Numbered from the stretch's first letter, positions 23,736-36,511 are shown. The stretch is DNA of 64,000 bases from Ceratodon purpureus (GCA_014871385.1 CM026426.1:78783566-78847565); one strand, 5' to 3'. A program made the numbers and translations. Notes: generated by a model from the sequence alone, not told the origin.

Positions 23736-23830
<95 letters not shown>

Positions 23831-26800
23831 CTTTTTTAATTTTTAAAGACCAACAAATTCTACGTCACAAGAGAGAAGGTGTATATTTATAAAAACATGC
23901 ACTAATGCAAAAATTGATAAAAAATCAAAAAATAAAGAAAATCTTTGACGATTGGTCTTATGAAAAGGGCAATGATTAGAGAAAAAAATTTGAGAAGAAT
24001 AGAAAATGATAGTAGTTGATATTATAAAAAAGATGAACTAAAGAAATGGGAATAAGGAAAGATGAGGGATTTAAGCAAAAATAGAAAAGCATGAATAAAG
24101 AGAGAGGTCATAAAAATAAAAAAAATAAAAAAAATTGGAATTTGAATCAAAGAAATGAGAATTATTGCAAGAGTTAAAATGAGATAGAAGAAGTAGGAAT
24201 TACGAAGTCATGGACAAAATCATGTGATGCAATCATGCAAACAATGATAAAAAAATCAAAAAATGAAGAACATTAGACATATAGTCTAAAGAAAAGGACA
24301 AAAATTAGATAGGCAAATTAGAGAAGAATAGGAAATGACAGTACTTGATAGTATAAAAAAAATCAGAAGGGCCAAACTAAAAAATGAGGACAACTTTAAA
24401 AGGAAAAGATGGTGTAGAGAGAAAATAGTTATTAAGAGCATCACAATGATGAAGCCAAGTTAAGCAAAGGGAGAATAAAGTGGCAATGGAATAGAAGTTA
24501 GTGGAAAAGGACTTTCAAATGCGATGATAGTGCAAATGAATTTGCCCTATAATAGTAAGGTTTCAAAATTAAATTAAAATAATATTTTAAAATATTAAAA
24601 TTTGAAAGTAAAATATAAATTAAAGAAATTGAGAACTACATATCTACTGAGTATGAGTAGAGGCACTATAAACACAACATGGCTTAAGAACCTGTGTGAG
24701 TGTCCTCTTGCTTGCAGCCCTGTAAAATAAATAAGAAAATGCAAATCAATCTATAAACATTGAAAGTGAGAGTCCTAACAAGATAACGAGATGATTTAGT
24801 CAAGCATTCTTACATCTACGTGCCCATTCCACAGCAAAGATTGTCGGCTCCACCAAATTTCTTGCTCCTTTTGATTGATAGGTTGTGGATGTACCCTTGA
24901 GAAAGCCGACATGTAGAGAAGCACATTGCATCCACAACCTCCGGTTTAATGTCAAAAAGAAGTGCTTGAATCCTATTGTCGCCACATAAAGACGCGGTTG
25001 CAACATTCTAGAGGAAAAAGAAGGAAGAGCCTTTCACATCCCTTGTATGGGTTTCTAAATAATCTTCAAGAAATTGGCTCTTTTTCTCCCTTCTTAACTA
25101 AGTTCTCTACGTTGATCAATGACAATACTACGTCCATATAAATCTTGCATTTGTAACAAAAACCAATTAAATATATTTAAAAAACTAATTTATAAGATAT
25201 TAGAATAAAATAAAATTAAGACCAATAAGGGAATGCAAATGTAAAAAGAAAAGAAGAAAAGAAAGGGCAAAAAAAGGAAAAAAAAAACTTCCCTACCTCT
25301 AAGGGTGGGTCGGCGGGACATCCCTTTATAGGGTAACTTTCATCACCTTCCTCACCAAATTTCATTCTCAATTAGCCCATTCTCAATTCAAACCTAATCA
25401 AATTTGTACACTCTCTTGTAATTCCAAATCACCAGTATAGACACATAGTGCTTTTCACCAGAGAATTCTCAATCAATACACTACTTACAATATAGTAGTG
25501 TATGACAAAACAATCCAAATAATAGAGAAAAGTTTGTCTTAAAACTGACAATACAAGATCAAACACAAAAATTTAGTTTGAGACTCCAGAAATCTTCTCA
25601 TCCCTTGAATGACGTTGGTGTAGTAAAGTAAGTAAAAGCCAGAGATAAAGGACCTCACATGTCTTCATAAACACAACCAAAAGCACAATTAGGATTATGT
25701 TTGTAGACAAGGTGTCAACAGCCCTTTACAGCTTGTTATTGCAGTCACAAGAAAAATCAAACCCTACACCAAACATACAAATCAAAGGGAGAGATGAAAG
25801 AGTCTAATTGCAATCATAAATTAGAGGATCTGACTAGTAGTTTTACCAGACTCAGCCATGTTGCACTTTGCTTCAGCTCCACACCTCCATATACCAAACC
25901 TTCACAAGCTCTAAAAATCTCTCACACACATGTAGCAAACTAGAATTCCTTTCAAAGCAGACAATTAAATAGATGCATATGGCCAAGAAACTCCCATGGT
26001 TTTATATCCTCAAAGAAGTTTCTAGAGATTCACTTGTTTGTTATATGGACATGAATAGCCTCGCTAGTCCAATCATCTATGACCCTTAGATGAAGGTAAA
26101 GTAAGCTTCAAGTTTGGAGTAACTACCAGTAAGCCATGTGTAAAGGAGGTGGGTGGGTTTCACTAATTTACACCTTATTCAGCATATCATGCCATAATAA
26201 AGTGACTATGTAATTGCTTGCAAAGTTTTACAAGTAATGTGCAAATTTATTTTGCAAGCCTACATAACTGAAGAGTGCAGCTTCTGTCTGAATCATTGTC
26301 ATAAAACCTTATTTAGAAAATAAATTCTAAATTAAATACGGGTATAAGATCTTCCCAATATCAAAAATAAATAAAATAAAATAAAGTAAAAAAAAACCTA
26401 TAAGAAAATGCAAATGTAAAGGAAAGAGGAAAAGAATCCCGATTGTATATATAAAAAAAAAAAAAAAAAAACATCTTGCCAAAACAACATATCCATTGAC
26501 GAATTCTAAAAATCATAATCAATTCTCAACCCCTAAAGTTCCTTGATTATGTTTCACCAAAAAATGCTTCAAAATTGCCATTTCTAAAGTAAGGAAGTAT
26601 GAATGACTAAAACATCATTATTTTCTAATTCTAACCATAAGATCTTCAAACTGATTATTGTAGTAGATAGCTCATTAAATTTCACCAGAATCGACTCAAG
26701 AGATTAGAAGATTATAGTGATTGAAATTTAAAAACAATCTTTTTTTACACAAATTTTGACTTGGTCAACATGCTCTAATTATATTTTTCTTAGGTTTTTT

Positions 26801-27570
26801 GCATTATAGATTTTGGGGGATTTGGTGCATGACAAAGACGAATATGTCAGCTAATTGTATAAAACAAAATTACACACAAAAGACAAGTGTAGCATGTTGA
26901 AAACGATATTTTTATTAAATTGAATACAAAAGAATGCTATTTGATAATTCTTTTCTAGAAATTCTATTATGTTATGAAGTCCCAACCTAGACGGTCAAAG
27001 TAAAGATTGATGTCCATAGATTGAAGTGGAAAAAGGAAAAAACCTAAGAAAACAAATTTTATAACTTTTAAAAATAAAAATAAAAATTACTTTAGCATTA
27101 TCACAATCCCCATTGTAAACCAATTTTAGGATTACAATGGGCATTTTACCATGTTCAATGCCTATACTTGAGTAACATTTTCATTTTGATGAGTAGTATT
27201 AATTTTAATGGCTCCATTGAAAGAAACAAATCATTATTGACACAAATCAAAAAGACCCAAGACAACTGGCCATCCATAGCCGTCAGTGTCTAAGTGACTT
27301 AAGCGAGACAATTTGATGAGTTCAGCTCAGAACAATGAGACCATGGTTGTTCATAGGACCTCCCCGTTCGAAAGACCGTCCCGTCCGCTCGTCTGTCCGT
27401 TAGGGGTCACGGAAGGTCTGTTTGACCGAGACTTAGGATTGACCGTCCAAATGGTAAAATGGAAGTTACCTTGGCCACCTAAGATGCCACGCGTCGGACA
27501 TGTCACAAAATATTCCAGATATAGAGTTGACACGAAGGATGACGGGGCTGGGAGGTGGTGCGCCAATGGT
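23216..27570. other. AT-rich intergenic region, no gene seen
   Basis: Long A- and T-rich sequence with poly-A runs (for example 26450-26472) and oligo-purine stretches. One minus-strand frame at 24800-25006 reads LTLNRRLWMQCASLHVGF and could be a small exon remnant. Otherwise stops are dense in all frames. Confidence 0.6.
23741..23831. repeat. (AT)n microsatellite
   Basis: About 90 bases of alternating T and A with one or two C/G interruptions. Confidence 0.97.
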
Positions 27571-27571
27571 T

Positions 27572-27730
27572 GAGGGGAGGAGGGCAGTAGTGGCTGAGAG
27601 TGGGGGGCGAGCGTCTAGGGAGGGGGGCGCCAGAGTCTGGTAGGGGGGCGCCTAGTAGAGGGCGCCACGGCCTGAGAGGGGGGGCACGAGCGCATGGGAT
27701 GGAGGGGCGCAAGCGTTCGGGACGGGGACC
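27572..27730 (+). repeat. G-rich degenerate tandem repeat, left of hAT
   Basis: Units such as GGGGGGCG(A/C)...GAGCGT, GGGGGGCGCC and GGGGCACGAGCGC repeat irregularly. Similar G-rich units on the same strand lie on the other side of the hAT gene at 31436-31645. Confidence 0.7.
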
Positions 27731-27973
27731 AAAAATCAGGGATTGAAGAAAATTAACACCTGAGTGAAGTTTTCATAGTGGCATAAATGAGAGAAATTTC
27801 AATTCATGTCGAACAAAAATACATTCAATAGCCTTAGTTAATGTTTTATGGACATTGACTAAGGTAAGCATATAAGTATATACGTATAAATATATATATA
27901 TTATACTTTGTCTATATAACTTCTATATGTAATATGCTGAAAGGTTTTTTTTTTTTTTTTTTTTTTAAAATTT

Positions 27974-30900
27974 TCAGGCGGTGCGCTGCACCGGATTCTT
28001 TCGAGTACCGGGCCACGTCAATGATACTCTTAGAACAATGTCTTCATCATCAGGTGCCTCTGCACGACTATCTTCCGATCCATCTGAGCCCTCATCATCT
28101 CCACATACTACGTCCTCGTCTCCATAATTAATAGGCGCATACTCCTCCACTGTGGAATGAATGTTGCGCAGTTTGTGGTCAATTGTACCATCCACCACCG
28201 TAGTCACAATTCTTTTGACCTTCCGTCTTTTGGTCTTATTGGTGATCCCATCCTCATTGATTATGGGTAATCTACGTTTATCCACGGCAACAGGTAAAGA
28301 CGAGGAAGTCCCAACGGTATATCCCGAAAAAAATGGACGAAGGTTTGTTGGACCTTTATTGGACCGCTTCACTCCACAACGCATCGTAGAAGGTCCGGCT
28401 TGCGGACCTGTTCCAGAAGAAGTGACTGGAACACTTATATTCACTGTTGGAGTAATTGAACCATGCCCAGTAGATCCGCTTGAACGAGGTGGCGGAGGTC
28501 TCCCTAATCCAGCAAGTACTGCACCGCTTGAAGGTGTATTTTGGGCCAAAGGTGTTCGAAACAATTGGCCAATTGGAATTTCATCCTCCTATCCAATCTC
28601 AACTCTCTCTGAACGTTCATTTCTTGGAGGGCTTTCATTTAAACCTCCGAACTCGGTTGTTTCTGCAACATTTTTTGGCAAATCTTCTTAGGGTTCATCA
28701 ACTTCTTCTCCTCCCTCAACGTTTTGTGGAATTAGAATTTGCACTCCACCGTTGTTACCCCTTTCTCCATTGTCATTGTTGGAATCGCTATGAACGGAGT
28801 GAATGTCATCATTATCGCCATCATCATCGTTTTGATGCTCATTCATTTCGACTTCATCGTCAATATTATCGTCTGCCCGATCGTATGCAACCACACCTTC
28901 AGTTTGTATTTCATTGACAATGTGGTTAGGCGGAGCAGCTGCATCTTCATCAATCCCTGCCGAGTCGAAAACTCCATTCGGCTGGTAAACGGGTTCATCA
29001 CGTGGCATGTCACTACCATCATTGTCCATGGGTAACTCTAGATCCTCATCATCCATACCACCATCATCAACATAAACAACACCGTCGTGACCATCGCCTC
29101 CATGACCTTCAACTCCATCGTCGAATCCTTCATCTCCATCATCATCACTGTCTTGTACATTGTGCATGGCTGCAACATCTACATCCGAGTCTTTGGAGAA
29201 CGGTTGGTTGTCGTACCAAATAACGGGATCCGCTCCAAGTCGTTCTCGAAAGAGCTTACTGTTGGTGTAAATGTACACCAAGTCCTCTGCCTTCTTGACG
29301 CCCATTCTGTTGCGAATCTTGTTGTGAACAAAAGAATACATGCTCCAATTTCGCTCACATGATGATGTCGAGCATGTTAACAAAAAGGTGCGCTTTGATA
29401 GCAAGGGCAATGCATCGCCCCCAACTCTCTGCCACCATTGATGAGGTAGCATCCTCGTCTCTCGAATGTCTGGGGCCTCCAAAGGGCCGTATGGACCAGT
29501 GTGTTCCTCAAATTCTGCTAGCTCAAACATCATAGCATTATGGTCCACTCTAAGGCACAAACTTAAATGCCTTAGCACTCTATTGCGTGCACGCTTCGCT
29601 ATCCCGCTAGTCATGAGCTCGCGGCACTCGTCTGTAATATAGGGATTCAACAGGGCACCAGCGTAGTGAAGATCTTTCAACATCACCTTCGATATCCGCG
29701 TAAACTGTGTCTCAAAGCGCCCTGCTATAGTGGGGTCAAGGAAATAATGGTGACCTTTGTAGACTAAAGAAGCGCCTATGCTTCTTCAGATTATTCATGG
29801 CCAACCACGCCCTCCCCATTGCCAGGGTTTGTCTATCAAAGCTCTTCAAAGTCACAACCGCTGGCTTCATAAGATGCACAAGATTCTCACAACGTAACCA
29901 AAACGTCTCATCGAGAATGGTACTCCGTACCTGAGCTGCTAAAACATGAGCACAATGCCCGTTTTGGCAATTGAATAAAGTACTCATGTATTCGTCCCAT
30001 TTCTGATGGACTACCACTTGTACTAATGCTGGGCTCACCTTAAGCAATTGAACAATCATCAAGTACAGGCATCCAAATCTTGTCTCCGCTGGTATCAACA
30101 AAGACAATTTGGGGCTAAATTGGCAAAACAAAGCTATGGTCACATGTCAACGACGTATAAAATTTGGTAAGCGTTTTGCCAAGATAATTAGCTCCTTGAA
30201 GGTTGCTTCTTTCCCCCAATCTTCCTGTAAGAGGTCCATGATGTGAGCTGCACATCCTTGCTTGTAAATGTGTGGGTAATCCGTTACCACCTGGTCCATG
30301 GCTCCCAACATCGCACTAGCATTGTCAGAGCAAATTTGTACCACGTTATGCGGTCCAGCTTCTACAATGTACTCTTTCTATTTCCCACTATCTATGCTTT
30401 TGATTTCTTGTTCCCCGTTGTATCAATGGAACCAAGGAATATATCTCCAACTCGACACACAAGCATGACATTCATCAACAGCCAACGAACAACGTTGTCC
30501 CATCCATCCGAGCAAATAGTTGCCTTGTACAAGCTAATACACTGCTTGGTTTTCTCCTCTATTTTCATCTTGACAAGCTGCTTTGTTGGCTCGATGTGCT
30601 TGGTTAGCATTGCGTTGTATGCTAGTGGACGGTAGACGAAACCTGCTTTCGAGGTTGCCTCCATTGCTGCAATGAAAGTTGGATGTCTAACCACATTGAA
30701 AGGCACATTCGCTTCGTAAAAGAAGGCCGCCCATTTTTCATCCAATTCATTGCGCTTTCCAATCTGATAGCCCTGTGTAAAACTTCGTTGCCGCATAGTT
30801 CTTGGTGTACAGGAATCACCTCTGCTGGGAAGCGTAGTTGACTCAGTGACTTCAACTTGAGAATTCCTCGCCTCCAGGACCTCTTCCGTACCCTCACACA

Positions 30901-31228
30901 CTTCTATAGATTGCTCAGCAAGAATAGACTGGCTAGAACATGGTGTGAAGCTTGCATCACCATCACCACCATTAGAACCATAGATCTCCGCATGTGTCAT
31001 CCTTTTCGATATTACACTAGCACAGTTGGCAAAGCGTCTAAATACAGCGTTGGGGGCCTTGAGACAATGACTCTTGTTTGAACCTAGACCCCATCTATAG
31101 TGCTTGAAAGCTCTTTGTCGTTTATAACAAAAAGTCTAATTGCACCACACACATTTAACATGGTCCTTATTAATGAACGTTCACCACGGAGCCCACTCAG
31201 ACGTCGGTTGACGCTGTTGACCTGCCAT
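27974..31228 (-). pseudogene. hAT transposase (DUF659 type), decayed
   Basis: Read right to left: a BED-like zinc finger near 31170 (HVKCVWCN, then FKHYRWGLGSNKSHC). Then a DUF659 domain (NVPFNVVRHPTFIAAMEA, TICSDGWDNVVRWLLMNV, and VQICSDNASAMLGAMDQV near 30340). The C-terminal hAT dimerisation domain is near 29350 (LLTCSTSSCERNWSMYSFVH). After it comes an unusually long acidic extension (DDDGDEGFDDGVEG and similar) of about 220 residues, then a basic/proline stretch. The ATG at 31228 is the start of the in-frame BED piece. In-frame TGA and TAG in the finger, stops around 30145 and 30390, and a TAA and a TAG in the tail show it is not functional as it stands. It would have cut and pasted the host element. 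Terminal repeats were not located by eye. Confidence 0.85.
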
Positions 31229-31435
31229 TCTCCGTGTCTCTGAAAAAGTACAATGATCTCTTGTCTGCAACTGTTAGTATGTTACATGTGAGAAAAAAAA
31301 ATGGTATGTGTAGACATCAAGCATAGGCCAATGTGATGCACATAGTCTCATGCAAGGAGCCTACAAGGAGTTCCGGGACAAGAGGCCATGACTTGAAATG
31401 AAATTAGGCTTGGCCTAACTTGGTGACATTTATAC

Positions 31436-31645
31436 TCATGAGGGGGAGGGGCACGAGCTCGTGAGGGGGCGAGAGCTTCTGAGATGGAGGGCGCCTGCAT
31501 TTACTAGGGGAGGCGAGAGCTTCTAAGTGGGGGCGAGAGATTTTGCGAGGGGGGGGGGGGGGGGGGGGGGCGATCTTCTAGAAGGGGGTGCAAGAACTTC
31601 TGGGGAAGGGGGGGCGAGAACTTCTAGGGAAGGGAGTCCACATAG
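31436..31645 (+). repeat. G-rich degenerate tandem repeat, right of hAT, with poly-G run
   Basis: Units of GGGGGCGAGAGCTTCT type repeat about eight times with changes. A run of about 23 G lies at 31548-31570. G-rich units on the same strand as those at 27572-27730 suggest a shared origin or subterminal sequences of the hAT element. Confidence 0.75.
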
Positions 31646-31681
31646 GCAATCGAAATGTTACATATGTAATTCACTATGGAA

Positions 31682-32187
31682 CTACAATGTGTATCTAAAA
31701 CAACTAGTGGGAGCTTTGAAGTTGTAAGAAGGACTCATCAAATCCTCCACAACTCTTGCACGTGATAGCCTCATCGTGGGGTCTTCGTTAAGCAAGCCAT
31801 TCAATTTTGTTGAGAATGCAATCATTGACATTGTATCCTTGAAGAGTTCTGGGCATTCTTCGTCCTTCCATATCTTCTTTGCCAAATAGCCCACCGAAAA
31901 TGCATTAGATTGCGTCATACATGTATGCATTCTCTTCATGCGCCCCAAATTGCGTTCCTCGTCATCGAAATTGCCATATAAAAAAAGCAACTCCGGCGCA
32001 AGTCCTGGCTTCTGGGGCTTGTATTGTTGAAGATCATCAGGTTTCATAAAACCATAAAACAAGGCCTTAATCTCAATGATTCGGCTTGCCATACCCCAAT
32101 CGCACACTCCAATATATGCTTTATCCTTGTCATGAGCTGGAAAGTGGAGTAGAATGTTGGATGGCGTTAAATAGTTGTTTTTAGGAT
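31682..32187 (-). pseudogene. Protein kinase C-lobe fragment
   Basis: Reading leftward, LTPSNILLHFPAHDK resembles the end of a kinase catalytic loop (K-P-x-N-I-L-L). IGVCDWGMASRI replaces the DFG motif with DWG. KPGLAPELLF looks like the APE motif, FSVGYLAKKIW fits subdomain IX, and LLNEDPTMRLSRARVVEDLM matches the DPxxR helix of subdomain XI. The N-lobe is not seen upstream. The HRD residues are not recognisable, so the fragment is unlikely to be an active kinase. It abuts the hAT remnant and could be a captured host gene piece. Confidence 0.6.
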
Positions 32188-32461
32188 TTTAGCCTTATGG
32201 ACTAGGTCCATAACGTAGATGAGAAGGGGTATTTAAGTAATTATGGACAAAACGCTCAATTATAGACTACTTTGCATCATCAGTAGACGTCCAATTAATG
32301 CGTTATCCCTCAAATTTGAAGACAAAGATGTCAAATATTTATGAAAAAATGCATTCCCCTTACAAGGGATAAAATCATTTGAGTGAATTTTAATATAATG
32401 CTGAAAAGAGGACATCCAAGTCCCACTGTCATGGCCGAATCCCTCGGCGAGTGGCTGATTA

Positions 32462-32502
32462 AAAACCCTAAACCCTAGAAACCCTAAACCCTAGAAACCC
32501 TA
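32462..32502. repeat. Interstitial telomere-like repeat
   Basis: CCCTAAA and CCCTAGAAA units alternate for about 40 bases, close to the plant telomere unit CCCTAAA. A shorter run occurs at 53644-53668. Confidence 0.8.
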
Positions 32503-33271
32503 TCCTTAGAAATCTATCTTTTCTAATAAAAAGAAATACATGCTCTGCAAAATGTGGATCTGTGAAGCGAAGCGGGTGAAGGGAAGATCGTCGGCGAACC
32601 GCTGAGTGGACACGACTGCCTGGCATCTCACATTGAGGTGTCCGTCTACGAGGACTCCGGAGTCGTCGTTCAGAATGAACAGTATTCACGGTCACAACGT
32701 TCGAAGTCCTTTCTAGTCGGCTGGCCGCCGACTAGGAGAGCCAACCTCTTCCTTACTGAACCGACCTCTGGAATTTGAAATACATATAAAAATGATGAGA
32801 AATCTTCACAAAATGGGGCATTAAAAATACATCAGGAAGAAAAGTAACTACCCATATGGTTTAGGGTTTAGGGTGTTCGCCTAAAAGAGCGTTCAAAGGA
32901 GACAATGCCTAGCCCTGATATTAGAAATTGGGATAAGTTGTCATATGATAAATTGTACTCTTCAAAAGTAGACCATACCAGGAGAAGTACACAATATTGG
33001 TTAATTACGCTTAGATAAATATCTGCAAAAGTTGATAACTTATTTCTACTTTGGTTAGTCCGAGTTAAAGTAGTCCTAGTTGGCTACCTGCCGACTAGGA
33101 GAGTAGCCGCTACTAGACTAGGTCCACGTTGGCAACTAGTCATCTTGAAAATCCCAGAGAAGTGCATTACTAGAACGTTTAATAGTTTACTAGACAAACT
33201 CTAGCCGGATACTGTAGAAGAAGGTTGCATATTGTAGAAGTTAGTCGCATATTGTCCAATATTTTGTCGTT

Positions 33272-33787
33272 ATGGGGAGGCGGGGTAGCAATGTCTGGTT
33301 TATACAGGAGACACCGGCTGACGTCGAGGAGCTCCGGCTATGGTTTAGGGCGGTGGTCACCCGTTCTCGCAACACAGCTATTCCTGCTTTCAAATACATC
33401 ATACGCGTTCTGCAGCCAGGTGCGGAGTGGGATTGGAGTATTGCTCACACAATAGAATTGCTGGAGATCTCTAAGGCTTCCGGCATCGCCTTCCCACTGA
33501 CGTTCGAGGAAACCGAGGAGTCTGAGGAGTCCGAGAGTGTTGGCAGCGTTCACTTCAGCCACACAGGGGAAGTGTCAACGCAAACCATGTCAACTGCAGG
33601 CTGGCTCCGCCTTGTTGACGAAGCATACGACATCTCGGAGGGTGCTGGAAGTCGGTGCTCTGGCCAAGATCAGTGGTGCGGAGGGAACGCAAGCCCGCAG
33701 TCCACGTATTCGTCGTTTGGATCCGTGCATCCATCCGTTGATACTGGGTGTAGTGCTGTCCGAGCGAAGTCTACTGCGAAGGACTGA
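33272..33787 (+). CDS. Hypothetical plus-strand gene in the left C arm
   Basis: A true ATG starts a 171-codon frame. It begins basic and aromatic (MGRRGSNVWFIQETPADVEE, LRLWFRAVVTRSRN), then gives a long Glu/Ser-rich stretch (EETEESEESESVGSVHF). It converges on the minus-strand gene to its right. Palindromes lie on both sides but not within. I recognise no family; it may be one exon of a longer gene. Confidence 0.5.
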   Translation: MGRRGSNVWFIQETPADVEELRLWFRAVVTRSRNTAIPAFKYIIRVLQPGAEWDWSIAHTIELLEISKASGIAFPLTFEETEESEESESVGSVHFSHTGEVSTQTMSTAGWLRLVDEAYDISEGAGSRCSGQDQWCGGNASPQSTYSSFGSVHPSVDTGCSAVRAKSTAKD

Positions 33788-34371
33788 TCGCTGCATGGCG
33801 TTGGCGACCATATGCGGCTTTTCTCTTTGTACAAAGGCTTTAGGGTGAATTAGTGTGTGTTAGAATTGTCGAGGCTTTAGGAGTAGTGGCATCTCTGATG
33901 TATACACAATACAAAGTAAAATGTAAAGGGCGGAACACTACCATTGTACTCCAATAAGAATATAATGAAATGGATAAATATTTTTTCCCAGTTTCTCAAA
34001 GCGCGTAGTGGTTCTACCAATGTTGTGGAAAGCGTCGGCGGGCAGCCGACTGGTGTAACAGTGTCCACCGTAAAAATCACAGGCCATACAATATAGACCA
34101 GCCTCATGAAGTCACCGATCATGATGCTTATATAATATGGCTAGAAGCATCGGCGGACAGCCGACGACCACCGAAGAAGGAAAAGGAAGGCATCAGACCA
34201 ACAAATAGAAGACAAAGCGTAATACATTACTAGTATTGGGTCTATGGTAAAATACAATTCTTGTTCGAAGGAATCACAGTGTTTACAATATTCAACTATA
34301 ACGTTGATAGAGGAAACCATCACAACCTACGTCTTCTATAGCTAAGATCACAATCGCCGGCAGGCCGCCAA
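33788..34371. other. Convergent spacer with palindromes
   Basis: Non-coding spacer between convergent genes. It contains two palindromes (34034, 34150) and no credible frame. Confidence 0.6.
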
Positions 34372-36386
34372 CTAGTCTTCATCCTCGTCATTCCAGTTCA
34401 TCGAGATTCCATGCGATTCGAAGTTTGCCATGGCAGCAATCACAACCTCTTCGGGTATTAGATGGGACTTTGGGGGGCCCTCATGCGTAGTTTTCTTGGT
34501 CCAATGAGTGTATACAACAGGTTTACACTCCACCCACTCCGCAAGAGTCAACTCCCTTTCCCACCGTCTTGTCCAGCACTCTCTCGCAAATTTCTTCTTA
34601 CCTTCCTTCTTGCCCTTCATCAGAGTCCACCATTCAACCTTGAACTTACCGTAATTAGGACCAGGCTTTGTTATAACAGGCTCTATCGCCCTACCCATCC
34701 AAATGGGTACGTGGTCTTCCTTATTCGGACGACATAACACCCAATCGCCACGTAACATGTCACGATATGGGTTAAACACAGACTTCAGCCTAGAGTTTTT
34801 CGGACCGTAGAAAGGATAAGGCTCCACCTCATCCTCGTCACCGGGACGAATATCCGGATCTGGTATATATTTGTCCTCTGCATCGAATGTGGTGACGTGG
34901 TCCCGCTTCCAGTCTAAGATAGGCCAAAATCCTTCCAGTAAGGCGGCGGAATTGGGGGGTAGTGGCTCATTGACCTCCTTTAAAATTCGCTCCCAATACT
35001 GTAAATATGGTAACATGTCTTGTGCGTATTTCTTATCCCGAACCATGCCAGTTCTCCAGTACTCAATGTACTTAGATAATCCACTTTTAATGAAATTTCT
35101 CTTCTCTGAACACTCCGCTGCTCGTGCCACCTCTTTATCCGCGTTCTTCTTGCCCTCATCGACTTCAATACTACCCCATAAGTGCTTATGAGGAACCGGT
35201 TTGGGATCACCGACAAGCAAACGTAGTTTACCCTCTTTGTCTGCCCTTCACATTTTCACGGGTTTGCCAGGTGGAAGCCATGACGGATCAGTTGCACGCT
35301 TCTTGTACCTCATCACGGGCCACCCCGCATCCTCCCCATCCTCCACTACATAAAACTTAAAAAAGATGCATTTCACTGTGACCTTCTATCGCATTACCTC
35401 CGTCGTGATGAAAATCAGCAACATAACTTTTGAAGTCCGCCACTTCCTGAACAACCTCTGGAATAAAGGCAACTGTCTTCTGAGAATCCATGAATGCCTT
35501 CATAAGGTCGGCAAGGCAGTATGTGTTCTTTTGCTTAATGAGTTTCGACAGGTGATTGAAGTGGGCGTCGATGTCCTCATGTGTGTGTCCTACAATTAAA
35601 AAAACCAACTGTAACTTCCTTGAATATTCGCCTTGCCGTCAGCAACAAGCAGAATGCTAGATGAAACCGGTTCTTGTTGTCCTTCGCTGAATTGTCAAGC
35701 TGGAGATACAACTTCTTCGGCAAAGGAACAGCAGGCCTACCAGGCAGAGGTGGAGTGAGTGGCTCATCTCTAGAGGGTGGAATTGAGGGGATGCAACGTG
35801 ACGATCCATGCATTAGCGCTTCAAAGAATTCAGTCTGTGGCGGAGCCTCGAAGAGTGCTTTTGACTCCCGGACAGGGAGTCTCTCCAAGGCACGGAATAC
35901 CCTACACAACAAGGAGATTGTGAAATTTGGGTCTACTGGCCATAGGGCAGTTGCATAGTGTGCGTAGGCGCCATCTCCGTGTCCGTGAGTCAGCATTCCA
36001 GTACAGGATATCGGAATTTGACCAAGCCCTGCCGTAGCCTTCGTGATACGTTGCATCCGGGGGATCGCTGTTTTTGATGTGTCCATCTTATCATGTATGA
36101 TGCATAGGAACTCAGTAGGACTCTGTATAGATTGGGTTGTCCATCCGTAATAAATGTTGCGACAAGCTCGTTGATAGTTCAAATGCCTGGTCCTATCCTC
36201 TGTCAAGCTCTGCCACTCGTCCGACCCTCTAGGATACTTTGCAATGAGTTCAACGAGGAAGTCACACTTAGTGCACTTGGAGAAATTACTTCCTACCCCC
36301 TGGACCTCAACGTTGCGGAGGTACTCCTTCCTCATGCGACTAACAAAGGACTGCGAAATCGGCTTCGCGTTGCACTGCTCATTAGT
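34372..36386 (-). CDS. DUF7869-type transposase-like protein, main exon
   Basis: From 36386 leftward the frame gives KCTKCDFLVELIAKYP, then KLYLQLDNSAKDNKNRFHLA and, after a frame change, VGHTHEDIDAHFNHLSKLIK. It continues to a long C-terminal part (HLWGSIEVDEGKKNADKEV and EPYPFYGPKNSRLKSVF) ending with an acidic tail. QLDN...NKN and GHTHEDID are the hallmark motifs of the DUF7869 family, which I read as RNase-H-fold and transposase-like. Two single-base gains in T-runs (about 35589 and 35364) and a stop near 35248 separate otherwise good frames. They may be assembly errors or early decay. It probably continues the exon at 36512-36877. Confidence 0.7.
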
Positions 36387-36511
36387 CTGAACATTACAGA
36401 GTGAGGCCGATTAGTTGGCCATTTTGTGATCCGGTCGGCGGACCGCCGACGTTAGTAATCACTAGAATTCAATAAACTATCCAAAGTGAAAGAAGATGTT
36501 GAGGAACTTAC
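36387..36511 (-). other. Phase-0 intron with a perfect family-C palindrome
   Basis: On the minus strand it runs from GTAAGT to GTTCAG and joins two frames in phase 0. It contains arms GTCGGCGG and CCGCCGAC with a one-base centre at 36434-36450. Confidence 0.8.

Larger units (their letters stand above)
32713..34372. repeat. Family-C palindromes, left group
   Basis: Inverted repeats with a GTCGGC/GCCGAC core lie at 32713-32735 (CTAGTCGGC...GCCGACTAG), 33076-33098 (CTAGTTGGC...GCCGACTAG), 34034-34050 and 34150-34164. A decayed copy is at 34354-34372. The first two share a CTAG extension on both arms, a sub-type not seen on the right side. Confidence 0.85.

Noticed and set aside
23337-23804. Minus-strand frame beginning with a run of Tyr-Ile
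   Set aside because: It is the (AT)n microsatellite plus AT-rich sequence, not a protein.
24800-25006. 68-codon minus-strand frame as a gene
   Set aside because: It is too short, isolated in AT-rich DNA and matches no family; mentioned only as a possible exon scrap.
27313-27573. 86-codon plus-strand frame before the hAT gene
   Set aside because: No motif, runs into the G-rich repeat, and the opposite strand is equally open.
28161-29362. Plus-strand frames opposite the hAT gene
   Set aside because: They are shadows of the acidic (GAT/GAC-rich) hAT tail, giving His/Ile/Val-rich false proteins.
33877-34122. Minus-strand frame containing VGCPPT as a further coding palindrome
   Set aside because: The frame is short and lies in the spacer between convergent genes; the peptide merely reflects the palindrome at 34034.
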